A DNA stretch of 26,817 nucleotides from a virus, in the IMG/VR virus record IMGVR_UViG_3300035698_007462, positions 1 through 26,817 of that record, one strand, 5' to 3'. Below are positions 1-7,341 of the stretch, one piece after another; positions within the stretch are counted from its first letter, which is position 1, and the number at the start of each line of letters is the position of its first letter. Both the position numbers and the translations under genes were made by a program. Under the pieces are notes generated by a model. That model was not told where the DNA came from and made no database searches. It saw only the letters and a program-made list of their open reading frames with translations.

Positions 1-257
1 AATGATGACAAATCCCCTGTAGCTGGCAGTACATGAATAACATCATCAGCGTTACCACTTTCAGATTCTATGGTAAGATCACCTACAAGAGATGCCTGTG
101 TCCAAGCACCATCATCATAAGTACCATTTTTGCATTTAATCACAAGTCCATCGGCAAGATGATTAATCAGCACATAATCTACCGTTTTATAAGGATTGCC
201 CGTTGAACCATCCCCAGTGGTATCATTTCCTGTAGGTGCAATATATATATTTGCCAT
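1..257 (-). CDS. Tail fibre/tailspike N-terminus, beta-helix type (partial)
   Basis: This open frame starts with ATG at 257 and runs off the window, giving 85 visible residues. It begins MANIYIAPTGNDTTGDGS, followed by GNPYKTVDYVL and later KCKNGTYDDG. This is the usual opening of pectate-lyase-like right-handed beta-helix proteins (DUF1565-like): a xIYVxxTGNDxxxGS start, a PxKTIxxA segment and a KxGTY strand. In phages such proteins are tailspikes or fibre shafts that bind or cut surface glycans, and the position downstream of the baseplate genes fits. The start lies just after the preceding stop at 266, with a weak purine-rich AGAGAG upstream. Whether it has an enzymatic groove or a trimeric shaft cannot be seen here. 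The beta-helix assignment rests on the N-terminal pattern only. Confidence 0.7.
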   Translation of the reverse strand, partial: MANIYIAPTGNDTTGDGSTGNPYKTVDYVLINHLADGLVIKCKNGTYDDGAWTQASLVGDLTIESESGNADDVIHVLPATGDLSS

Positions 258-265
258 AGCGCTCT

Positions 266-757
266 CTAACTAATTTTTATTCTAAATTGAATTGTCATAA
301 TATCTGTGTCTAGAACAGTTCTTGATAATGATAAAGCTCTAAACGCAATAAACTTTCCTGTATTATCAGTTGTTGTTGCTAAATACGCCGTTGTCACAGG
401 CCCAATGCTTCCTCCTGACGCCGTGAATGATACTGTCTTACTTACCAATCGATACGCCCCTGCATCAAGTTCTTTAGTAGGAAATCCAACATTTGATTTT
501 TCAACTACTTGAGGCGCATAACCATTTCCTGATGGTTCATTAGTTATTGAAGTTAGGGTAGACGCAACAGTAGGGGTAGAATTACACAACCGAATATAAA
601 ATTCAGTAGGATCATATGTTGAATCTCCCCTAAAGAATGTCTCTAATATTGCTTCTTCCCCTTCTTGTGATACAGCATTAAGACCCTCATCTTCCCAAAT
701 TACTTTACCATCCCTAATATGTTGTATTTTCCATATTGATTCATACCGCATATCCAT
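266..757 (-). CDS. Small beta-rich virion protein, probable baseplate/fibre adaptor
   Basis: This is a 163-residue protein without signal peptide, membrane span or cysteine clusters apart from one Cys. The N-terminal third is mixed (WKIQHIRDGKVIWEDEGLN). The rest is Ser/Thr/Gly-rich beta structure, with GPVTTAYLATT then GKFIAF and a final LSLSRTVLDTDIMTIQFRI. That last pattern (a GxVTxxxL strand, a GxFIAF strand, then LSxxxTVxxGDxxxxxF) is common in small phage appendage proteins that sit between baseplate and fibres. It lies between the gp6-like wedge gene and the fibre gene, and the junctions are short. A structural role as fibre connector or adaptor is inferred from fold style and position. 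No named family is recognised with confidence. Confidence 0.8.
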   Translation of the reverse strand: MDMRYESIWKIQHIRDGKVIWEDEGLNAVSQEGEEAILETFFRGDSTYDPTEFYIRLCNSTPTVASTLTSITNEPSGNGYAPQVVEKSNVGFPTKELDAGAYRLVSKTVSFTASGGSIGPVTTAYLATTTDNTGKFIAFRALSLSRTVLDTDIMTIQFRIKIS

Positions 758-772
758 AGTTCACTCCTTTAA

Positions 773-2458
773 TTATGATACGTAACTTATACTTGTATAA
801 TCATTTTCGAGTAATTTACAAATCTGTTCTTTATCAACTACAATATCCCCAAGTTCATCTTGTTGATATCGTGCATACACAACCTCAAGAGCTCCTGGTG
901 CGGGTGTTATATCCACCCCAATCAATCCCGTAACATAATCTATCACACCCGTAACTGCATAGGTGCTACCCAGATCCGTCCATCCACCTGCCCCATCATC
1001 TACTGCTATCTTTGTATCATCTATGTAAATTTCAGTACCATGTATTACTAAAGGCAACACATCCGCAGTTTCAGAAAAATCATATGTTGAATCATATGCC
1101 GATAAAAGTTCTTTACGAATCTTCAATGTAATATTACTGTGTGATACTCCGGATACATTTTCTACTACTTCATAAATATCCCCTATTCGTTTTGACACCC
1201 CTAATTTAGTTGTAGTTCCCAAAACAAATAAATCACTTATCGCTGTTTCAATAAGAGACTGCACATATGAAAGTTGATTACCTACAACAACTTTAATAAT
1301 AAGAGTTGGTATAACATAAAGAATAGTTGGATCAACATAAGTATATCTAACTGTCATCATAGCTTTTGTATAAAGATACTCGGATAGAACAGCTTTGAAG
1401 GCGGTATCCGGTAGTTCCCAGTCCTGTAAAATAACAACCAGTCGTACCTGATTGTAAAGAGTGTAATCAGGATTTGCTTCTTCCGCTTCACCCCAAGCAT
1501 TTGAATCCGCAACACCCGGATAGGCATTCAGAATAGCAATGTGATCAGATTTTGTTACTGCCCGATCACCGGTGGCAAAAACTTGTGGGGCATTAACCCT
1601 AATTTCTTCAATTGTTTCAGGATCATCCCCACCTAAGAAATTTGTAGTATTGGTAACGGTAACAATCTGTGTTACACCGTCTTGATCATAAATAGTAGAT
1701 GATAATGTAGTAATCAAGCCAGTAGCATATACATTACCAAGAATACCGTCAGATCGCACATAAGTAATATCAATATTTTGCCCTACTGTTGGGGCGGCAC
1801 CGAAGACATTGTTACCAAAAACAATAGTAATAGTTCCATCAAGTTCTGGTCTAAGGACATAATCAGTAGAAGTATTAATTGAATTAATGAAAGATGTTAC
1901 TGAAGTCCACACAACTGAATCAACTGTCACAATAACATTTGTATTTTCAATTTCAGCATCATTAACGTTATATTCCTGGTTAGCACTTCCAGACGATGTT
2001 TGAGAAACAATTTTCTTTTCCCCTTGAATACCGCCAACATCAACATAAGTTTGTCCCGGCATAATAACACCATCCGCCGCAACCAAGAATGTATAACCCC
2101 CAGCTGTGGCACAAATAGTATATTTAGGAACAAAAACCATTTTTGTAGCCGCAGAACTCAAACTAAATCTAAGAGTACCAGTTGATGATACATTCCTGGT
2201 AGGAATATAATTTAAAAGTCTGGCCAAATTTACAACTGATGAATAATTCTGTGCAGTAACTATGTATGATTCTTCGGCTCTTCTTTCAACATAATACAAA
2301 ACAAGAGTTCCAACAGCCGCAAATAATTCTATTAGCATAGATCCTGTAGAACTTCTGTACATATCTGTCCAGGCACTCTGTAACGCCAATCGTTGCTGCA
2401 ATTGCGTTACTAGATTGTCAAAATCATAATCTACATAATTTAGCGGTTGTGTCGACAT
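773..2458 (-). CDS. Baseplate wedge protein, gp6 / baseplate J-like
   Basis: This 561-residue protein matches the baseplate J / T4 gp6 type. The N-terminal segment carries the typical LIELFAAVGTLVLYYVERRAEE helix region (about residues 44-66). The central part has the diagnostic GGDDPETIEEIRVNAP followed by DRAVTKSDH and the GVADSNAWGE strand, as in J-like wedge proteins. A gp6-type C-terminal half follows, with KAMMTVRYTYVDPTI and an IGDIYEVVENVSGV segment. These proteins form the ring of the baseplate that triggers sheath contraction. The last 90 residues add a small beta module (about 473-532, VTGVIDYVTG) that also appears in the capsid and neck proteins of this window. It sits directly after the gp25-like gene, the usual wedge gene order. 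The Shine-Dalgarno is AAGGAG before ATG 2458. Confidence 0.92.
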   Translation of the reverse strand: MSTQPLNYVDYDFDNLVTQLQQRLALQSAWTDMYRSSTGSMLIELFAAVGTLVLYYVERRAEESYIVTAQNYSSVVNLARLLNYIPTRNVSSTGTLRFSLSSAATKMVFVPKYTICATAGGYTFLVAADGVIMPGQTYVDVGGIQGEKKIVSQTSSGSANQEYNVNDAEIENTNVIVTVDSVVWTSVTSFINSINTSTDYVLRPELDGTITIVFGNNVFGAAPTVGQNIDITYVRSDGILGNVYATGLITTLSSTIYDQDGVTQIVTVTNTTNFLGGDDPETIEEIRVNAPQVFATGDRAVTKSDHIAILNAYPGVADSNAWGEAEEANPDYTLYNQVRLVVILQDWELPDTAFKAVLSEYLYTKAMMTVRYTYVDPTILYVIPTLIIKVVVGNQLSYVQSLIETAISDLFVLGTTTKLGVSKRIGDIYEVVENVSGVSHSNITLKIRKELLSAYDSTYDFSETADVLPLVIHGTEIYIDDTKIAVDDGAGGWTDLGSTYAVTGVIDYVTGLIGVDITPAPGALEVVYARYQQDELGDIVVDKEQICKLLENDYTSISYVS

Positions 2459-2469
2459 GTGAAAACTCC

Positions 2470-2853
2470 TTATTGAGTAATAACTGTTGCGTAATTAAAC
2501 GTTTCAGTGTAACTCTTTATTCTAAAATTTATGGTTACTGATACAGAATTAGCATCTGAATCTTCTGTAAAATCTACACCAACAACTTGAACCCTAGGAT
2601 CCCAGGCTTCAATTTTATCCTTAATTTCATTTGATAATCTATTAACCAAATTATTGTTAATAGGTTCAAATACCAAACCACGTAAACCAATAGCAAAATT
2701 CGGCAAGAAAACTCTTTCACCGGGGGTAGTTCCGAGAATATTATCTATTGATGTTCTAACAGCATCCACATTAACTGACTTCCGTAAACTACCTTGGGCA
2801 TCAGGTGATAATGATTGGTGTAGATCGGACCAAATTTCTTTTGTTATAGCCAT
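2470..2853 (-). CDS. Baseplate wedge protein, gp25 / GPW family
   Basis: This 127-residue protein has the full gp25-like (GPW/gp25) pattern. An N-terminal DAVRTSIDNILGTTPGERVF is followed by LPNFAIGLRGLVFEP, then NRLSNEIKDKIEAWDPRV and a beta-rich end SVSVTINFRIK. The family forms part of the contractile-tail sheath-baseplate joint (TssE in type VI secretion, gpW in P2). Length is typical (110-135). The start at 2853 is preceded by TAGGAG, in which the stop codon TAG of the upstream gene (2862-2864) forms part of the Shine-Dalgarno, so translation of the two genes is probably coupled. It directly precedes the J-like wedge gene, the order seen in many contractile phages. Confidence 0.95.
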   Translation of the reverse strand: MAITKEIWSDLHQSLSPDAQGSLRKSVNVDAVRTSIDNILGTTPGERVFLPNFAIGLRGLVFEPINNNLVNRLSNEIKDKIEAWDPRVQVVGVDFTEDSDANSVSVTINFRIKSYTETFNYATVITQ

Positions 2854-2861
2854 AACTACTC

Positions 2862-3821
2862 CTATAATACTCTTGGATTCATTAATACAAAATTAGTACC
2901 GTCATAAACAACAGTACAAAACATATCTTCCAAAATATCACTACTCTCTAACACTGTATTTACTCCCTTAACAATAGTTTTTGCACCGAGAGAATTAACA
3001 TTTAATGTTGCCGTACCCGTATTGAGAGTATTTGCTTTGAATACAAGTGTCATTCCTATTATATAAGTGTTAATACCAAAAATAATTGTTGCATATGTGT
3101 CTGTTGATCCGACGTCAACACCATAATTAGTACCTAAAACTGTATATAATGGTGCATCTGTATATGCAAATGGTGTTGTGCCTTCACACACAGTTACACC
3201 ATCAAACCAAACAATATAATTTTCATATTTAGCCATCAATTTTAATACAACTGATGTACCTAAACTATCTGTAATAAATGTTCCTGTTTGGGTTTCAAAT
3301 ATAGTTGATGAAGAATCTGTAGCAACCATATTTATTTCTGCCCCTGTTGTCAACACTCTTGATTCCATTCCTGAAGTAACCTTAACTCTATATAAAATTG
3401 AATATGTTGTTGAGGCTTTTAACCCCGAAAGTGTATAGTTAATTCCTTCAAAATGAGTACCTGTTGTCGTAATTTTAACAGAATAAGATCCGTATCCAAT
3501 ATCACTCGTATCTCTTGCTATTGTTGGTGTTCCTTCCAACGCCCAATAATCCGGTACGGAGGAAGCACCTAAACTAAAATATTCAAAAGAACCATTCCGA
3601 ATTAAATTAAGTGAATTATTTGATCCATCTCCTAATATAGTTGTACTTGTATTAAGAAAAACAGTCCATATACCGATAGTATAACAACTGTACATAATTC
3701 CTGTATCTATTGCGTAGTACCATTGCCCTACTACAGGTGTTACGGTCTTAGCCCCGTCTACACCAGATACAAATGGTGTGTGCAATTCAGTATTTGTTAA
3801 ATTACTATGTTCTTTTGACAT
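2862..3821 (-). CDS. Fibre/appendage protein with carbohydrate-binding-like jelly roll
   Basis: The 319 residues appear as three modules. Residues 1-60 contain VGQWYYAIDTGIMYSC, a pattern of short fibre N-terminal repeats. Residues about 70-220 begin LNLIRNGSFEYFS and continue VPDYWALEG, with a Y-S-V-K-I strand, which is characteristic of CBM4/9-like jelly-roll carbohydrate-binding modules. Residues about 228-319 contain MTLVFKANTLNTGTATLNVN, SLGAKTIVKG and CTVVYDGTNFVL. That module is very common at the C-terminus of phage tail-fibre-like proteins. The gene lies inside the baseplate cluster, between a helical protein and the gp25-like wedge. It probably forms a baseplate-attached appendage that binds surface or extracellular glycan. 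The ligand is unknown. Confidence 0.82.
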   Translation of the reverse strand: MSKEHSNLTNTELHTPFVSGVDGAKTVTPVVGQWYYAIDTGIMYSCYTIGIWTVFLNTSTTILGDGSNNSLNLIRNGSFEYFSLGASSVPDYWALEGTPTIARDTSDIGYGSYSVKITTTGTHFEGINYTLSGLKASTTYSILYRVKVTSGMESRVLTTGAEINMVATDSSSTIFETQTGTFITDSLGTSVVLKLMAKYENYIVWFDGVTVCEGTTPFAYTDAPLYTVLGTNYGVDVGSTDTYATIIFGINTYIIGMTLVFKANTLNTGTATLNVNSLGAKTIVKGVNTVLESSDILEDMFCTVVYDGTNFVLMNPRVL

Positions 3822-3839
3822 TTACTAACTCCTTACTTA

Positions 3840-4313
3840 TTATAAATCACAACTAAGTTCTGATATCTTTGAAGTTATTGATGCTTCTAATCCACTTAAT
3901 TGAGAGGTTATGGTTGCAATTTTAGCCACCATTTCTATTTGTTTTTTAATTAATTCTGCTTGTATCAATATTGCATGATCATAGGGATCCAATATATTTA
4001 CATGAATAAAACTTTTAATCCAATCTATAGCCCCACCTAAATCACCGGGTTCTATTATAAGTGAACCTAAGATGCCTAAACTCTTTGTTATTTCTGCCAA
4101 TTGGTCGGCAAAATAATTTTCTACTAATTTTTTAAATTCATCTAAGTCCTTTGTAATATTTATATCTGCTAATTCTTTTAATGTACTTAGTTGTGAACAA
4201 GCAGTACATCCTGAAACATCGGTATTAACCTTAGTAATACTTGCCTGCATATTATCAATTTTTAATTGCAGATTGTTTAAAAATATTGGACTTATAGGCC
4301 CTGGTATATTCAT
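3840..4313 (-). CDS. Helical protein of unknown function in the baseplate cluster
   Basis: I do not recognise a family for this 157-residue protein. It is almost entirely predicted helix with heptad-like hydrophobic spacing (for example ISPIFLNNLQLKIDNMQASI and the C-terminal ITSQLSGLEASITSKIS). There is one CxxC pair (CTAC at about residues 36-39) and a final SCDL. No signal peptide or full membrane span is present, although LGILGSLIIEPG is a short apolar stretch. It lies between the OB-fold spike gene and the carbohydrate-binding fibre protein. It could therefore be a trimeric coiled-coil element, such as a hub-associated or fibre-chaperone protein. That role is an inference from position alone. 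Confidence 0.75.
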   Translation of the reverse strand: MNIPGPISPIFLNNLQLKIDNMQASITKVNTDVSGCTACSQLSTLKELADINITKDLDEFKKLVENYFADQLAEITKSLGILGSLIIEPGDLGGAIDWIKSFIHVNILDPYDHAILIQAELIKKQIEMVAKIATITSQLSGLEASITSKISELSCDL

Positions 4314-4324
4314 ATTACTCCTTT

Positions 4325-5011
4325 TTATTTAACACTTGTAATAACGCCTTGTGAAACACTTACTATTCTATTATCTCCGGTAGAAAATGTTCCGGTCCAA
4401 CCATTTGCTAAATCTATATTACCAGTTACTTTAACTATTCGAGAATCTAATATTATATTATTTGGTGAAAACACTATGATTTTTCCATCCCATTCCATAT
4501 GAACAGAAGCAATTACTGTTTCCAATGAATCGTTAATACTATCAACAACTGCTTCTCCACCACTTGTTATAGGATCAAATTTAGAAAGTTTAACTTCACC
4601 TAAAGTATCATCCACATAAAATTCAATACCCCCACTTGTTCTTAATGCCTTTCTAGTCGGATAATTTGGTATTCTTGCTTGGGGTAATCCCATTTGAGCA
4701 GTAGGCGCTTCCCCAATATAAATAGGTTGATATGGATCCCCCATTTCAAACATAACGAAAACAAAACTATCTACCACAGGAATAGCAAAATGTCCTGTAC
4801 CACTACCTGAACCATCCCAAATAGGGTACATAGGAACTGCCCAAGGCAATAAAGTAGAATCAGTAATATCTTCAAACATTGGGTACACTTGAACTTTGAT
4901 CCGGCCATACTGATCTGGATCATCATTATCCAAAACCTTCCCACGATAAACCCCTGATAATTTGGGATCATGTATAGCTAAACCTGATGTTCCTAATTTC
5001 ATATTTGACAT
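4325..5011 (-). CDS. Baseplate hub spike protein, gp5 / baseplate assembly V-like OB-fold
   Basis: In this 228-residue protein, residues about 18-105 carry the OB-fold signature of gp5/gpV/VgrG spikes: YRGKVLDNDDPDQYGRIKVQ, then LPWAVPMYP, then FAIPVVDSFVFVMFEMGD and YQPIYIGE. The C-terminal 60 residues are short strands (GKIIVFSPNNIILDSRIVKV, then NIDLANGWTGTFSTGD), as in beta-prism or beta-helix needle segments. Unlike T4 gp5 there is no lysozyme domain, so peptidoglycan cleavage must be done elsewhere or not at all. The ATG at 5011 overlaps the TAA of the hub gene as TAATG, which indicates coupled translation of hub and spike. Together they should form the central puncturing device. Confidence 0.88.
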   Translation of the reverse strand: MSNMKLGTSGLAIHDPKLSGVYRGKVLDNDDPDQYGRIKVQVYPMFEDITDSTLLPWAVPMYPIWDGSGSGTGHFAIPVVDSFVFVMFEMGDPYQPIYIGEAPTAQMGLPQARIPNYPTRKALRTSGGIEFYVDDTLGEVKLSKFDPITSGGEAVVDSINDSLETVIASVHMEWDGKIIVFSPNNIILDSRIVKVTGNIDLANGWTGTFSTGDNRIVSVSQGVITSVK

Positions 5012-6195
5012 TACACTGTCTTCCTTCTATGTGTTGCGGGTAATAAACTTGTCTTTTTATCGGTATCTAATCCATGCCGAGTTAATAAGAGTTTTGTCAA
5101 AAATACATCCCCACAATTATGAACCACTCTTTCTATTAACCAATCTCCAGAATACTGATAAGAATATAAATCATCCCCCGTTGTACCTTGTGGAAAAAAT
5201 ACCTGAACAATTTGTCCCGGAACAGCATTAGGTAATCCCTTAGTAGTGATCCACATCTTCGCCAAACTAATTAACCTATTTCCGTAACTACTCTTTATTC
5301 GTCCTACAAAATCAGATGTAAAATCATTAGTTCTGCCGGTATTATTATTCTGATTACTATCAGTTGTATCACCCTTATCAATCATAAAGAAATCAGCTAA
5401 TGATGTGTAATCAGCAACATTCTCTGTGGCTGATACATAAACACTGTTATCATAATCAAAATACCCATACGCCTGTGTTCGCACACCAAATATTCCATAT
5501 AACTTATAATAATCATATATGTAATATTCAAAAATAGGTAACTGATCTTCATATGGTATATCATTGAGAATGAACTTGTAAGATATTGGATCCGTTATCA
5601 TCTTTGATAAACTCTTACACATAAATATCTTTTTGTTCTTATAATTCTTTACATAACATTTATATCCATATTCACCGTTTACACCAATCAAATTATCTTG
5701 CAAATAATTTAATAATTGAGCATTATTCCAAGTTGGTTGAAGTAAGGTTTTATCATAATCCAAAGATATATCAACATCGGTAGAATCAATGTCAAGTTCC
5801 GCAGCAATAGTTTCCAAAGATGTTTTTATGCTACCAGAAAACCCTCTTGAATAATCTGGTGCAAATAACTTCTTAATATCTAAAAATCCAGTAACATCAT
5901 ATTCTGATGTTGGTGTACTTTGTCTTGCCTTCGGTTCTCTTATATAGACACTAAAATTAAAGATATTTTTGTCATCAGTATCGGCATTTTCTGCTAATTC
6001 TATTTCAACACTACTCATATTTTTATCAAAGGGAGCAACATGCGTAACCGCACCCGTATTGTCATCAAAACGAAGTCTAAATTCCGGCAAGAACTTATTC
6101 AGATCCTGTACGATAGTGAGTTCCCTTAAAACCGATCTTGTTAAAGGAAGCACCACACCACCAAATTTAACTATTAAATGATAATTTCCTATCAT
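5011..6195 (-). CDS. Baseplate hub protein, gp27 / gpD-like
   Basis: This 394-residue protein lies directly upstream of the OB-fold spike, as expected for the hub. The N-terminal half reads like the first tube-like barrel of gp27-type hubs: a strand-rich start with LTRSVLRELTIVQDLNKF, a VYIREPKARQ segment, then YDVTGFLDIKKLFAPDYSRG. The middle contains the Q-P-T-W-N-N-A-Q-LLNYLQDN helix, typical of the short-helix region after the first barrel in gpD/gp27 proteins. The C-terminal part has NAVPGQIVQVFFPQG and DWLIERVVHN, the second barrel pattern. The hub adapts the hexameric tube to the trimeric spike. It overlaps the upstream gp53-like gene as ATGA (6192-6195) and the downstream gene as TAATG. 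Confidence 0.85.
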   Translation of the reverse strand: MIGNYHLIVKFGGVVLPLTRSVLRELTIVQDLNKFLPEFRLRFDDNTGAVTHVAPFDKNMSSVEIELAENADTDDKNIFNFSVYIREPKARQSTPTSEYDVTGFLDIKKLFAPDYSRGFSGSIKTSLETIAAELDIDSTDVDISLDYDKTLLQPTWNNAQLLNYLQDNLIGVNGEYGYKCYVKNYKNKKIFMCKSLSKMITDPISYKFILNDIPYEDQLPIFEYYIYDYYKLYGIFGVRTQAYGYFDYDNSVYVSATENVADYTSLADFFMIDKGDTTDSNQNNNTGRTNDFTSDFVGRIKSSYGNRLISLAKMWITTKGLPNAVPGQIVQVFFPQGTTGDDLYSYQYSGDWLIERVVHNCGDVFLTKLLLTRHGLDTDKKTSLLPATHRRKTV

Positions 6196-6497
6196 CGTAA
6201 TGAATACCTTTTATAGAATTCATAAATATCCAGAACATTAGGTATCTTAATCAATTCCCCAATCGTAATGTCCTCAAATGGATTCTGAATTCCGTTCACA
6301 TAACAAATTATCCACCAATATTTCACTGAGCCATAATTCTTAAAACTTAATAAATCAGCTCGCAATACATCATCCGCAGTAATACGATAATAATTAACTG
6401 GATAGCTCATCACAAACCGATTCAATGTCGCGTCTAAATGGTCATATTCTAATCCGTTACCAATATCTACGGTATTAAAAAAAGATGTTCTATTCAT
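6192..6497 (-). CDS. Baseplate wedge protein, gp53-like
   Basis: This 101-residue protein has the gp53/LysM-like tail protein pattern: YYRITADDVLRADLLSFKNY, then VKYWWIICYVNGIQNPFED, then ELIKIPNVLDIYEFYKRY. In this family the paired Trp residues, the asparagine-containing NxIxNPF loop and the final IP motif mark a small domain that staples baseplate wedges together. Length is close to the usual 100-200. The Shine-Dalgarno is AGGA before ATG 6497. The stop overlaps the hub start as ATGA. Confidence 0.85.
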   Translation of the reverse strand: MNRTSFFNTVDIGNGLEYDHLDATLNRFVMSYPVNYYRITADDVLRADLLSFKNYGSVKYWWIICYVNGIQNPFEDITIGELIKIPNVLDIYEFYKRYSLR

Positions 6498-6509
6498 AAT
6501 TTTCCTAGC

Positions 6510-7331
6510 CTATCCTATAATGGGAGGTTCTTTAGGTGCAACATAACCACCGAATTCAGTTTTAGACAGATGTAAATCATTATCATAGACTGCCGCAAGT
6601 TCTTTTCTTGTCATCATTCGCCAAGATTCTATGGTCAAATCAACTTCTGCACCAATAGGACCCTTATTACTCATTCTATTTTCATAAGTAACCTTAACTT
6701 CTCGGACAATAACACTCCTAAATCCTAAGAAATTCCCAATATTTATGGAAATTTGTTCCCCACGACTTGTATCCGCGCCTGTACGATGTGCGCCATTCGA
6801 CTCCTGTGATATAGTAAAACCAGATGGTCCTGGTGGTGTTAGTCCTACACCACTTTTGTCTTCTAAGGCATTACTGGGTAATGTAAGACCTTGTAATAAT
6901 TGACAAGGCAAAAGAACTTCTTTTTCTACATTATTTACGGCCTCAAACTTTAATTTAAGAGTTATACCTATTGGTCTAGATCCAGCCCATTTTCTATTAG
7001 TACTTACAGATGTTATGGCTGATTTATGAAAAAATGCGGAAGTTAAAAAATCCGCCCCCTCTTCTAGTGCCTTATAACCTGGAATACCTTGCGCAATACC
7101 CGCCCAATCTGAGCCCGCAGTTAGCGTAATCTTTTCTTGTAAATACGCATTAATGGTAAACATATGAGCACCTTCTCCAAAACCAACAAATTTCCCACCC
7201 TGATCCGCAGTTATTTCAATAACATATCTATCACTAATCCCACTCAATACACTTGTTGGAATACCACAGGTGACAGGAAGAATGGATTTAACTGCATTAC
7301 CAAAGGTCTTTGTCCATGTTGTAATCGCCAT
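6510..7331 (-). CDS. Baseplate/tail tube initiator-like protein (gp48/gp54 type, tentative)
   Basis: This 273-residue protein sits between the tape-measure candidate and the gp53-like wedge. Two features resemble T4 gp48/gp54-like baseplate tube proteins. The strand pair GITLKLKFEAVNNVEKEVLL, with LPCQLLQGLTLPS following, matches a tube-fold-like sequence near the middle. A C-terminal strand set GFRSVIVREVKVTYENRMS, then GAEVDLTIESWRMMTR, resembles the closing sheet of the tube fold. In T4 these proteins cap the hub and start polymerisation of the tail tube. The middle is Gly/Pro-rich (TPPGPSG). No membrane segment or signal peptide is present. The family assignment is by pattern and position, and homology to gp54 specifically is uncertain. 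Confidence 0.62.
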   Translation of the reverse strand: MAITTWTKTFGNAVKSILPVTCGIPTSVLSGISDRYVIEITADQGGKFVGFGEGAHMFTINAYLQEKITLTAGSDWAGIAQGIPGYKALEEGADFLTSAFFHKSAITSVSTNRKWAGSRPIGITLKLKFEAVNNVEKEVLLPCQLLQGLTLPSNALEDKSGVGLTPPGPSGFTISQESNGAHRTGADTSRGEQISINIGNFLGFRSVIVREVKVTYENRMSNKGPIGAEVDLTIESWRMMTRKELAAVYDNDLHLSKTEFGGYVAPKEPPIIG

Positions 7332-7341
7332 ATTTACTCCA

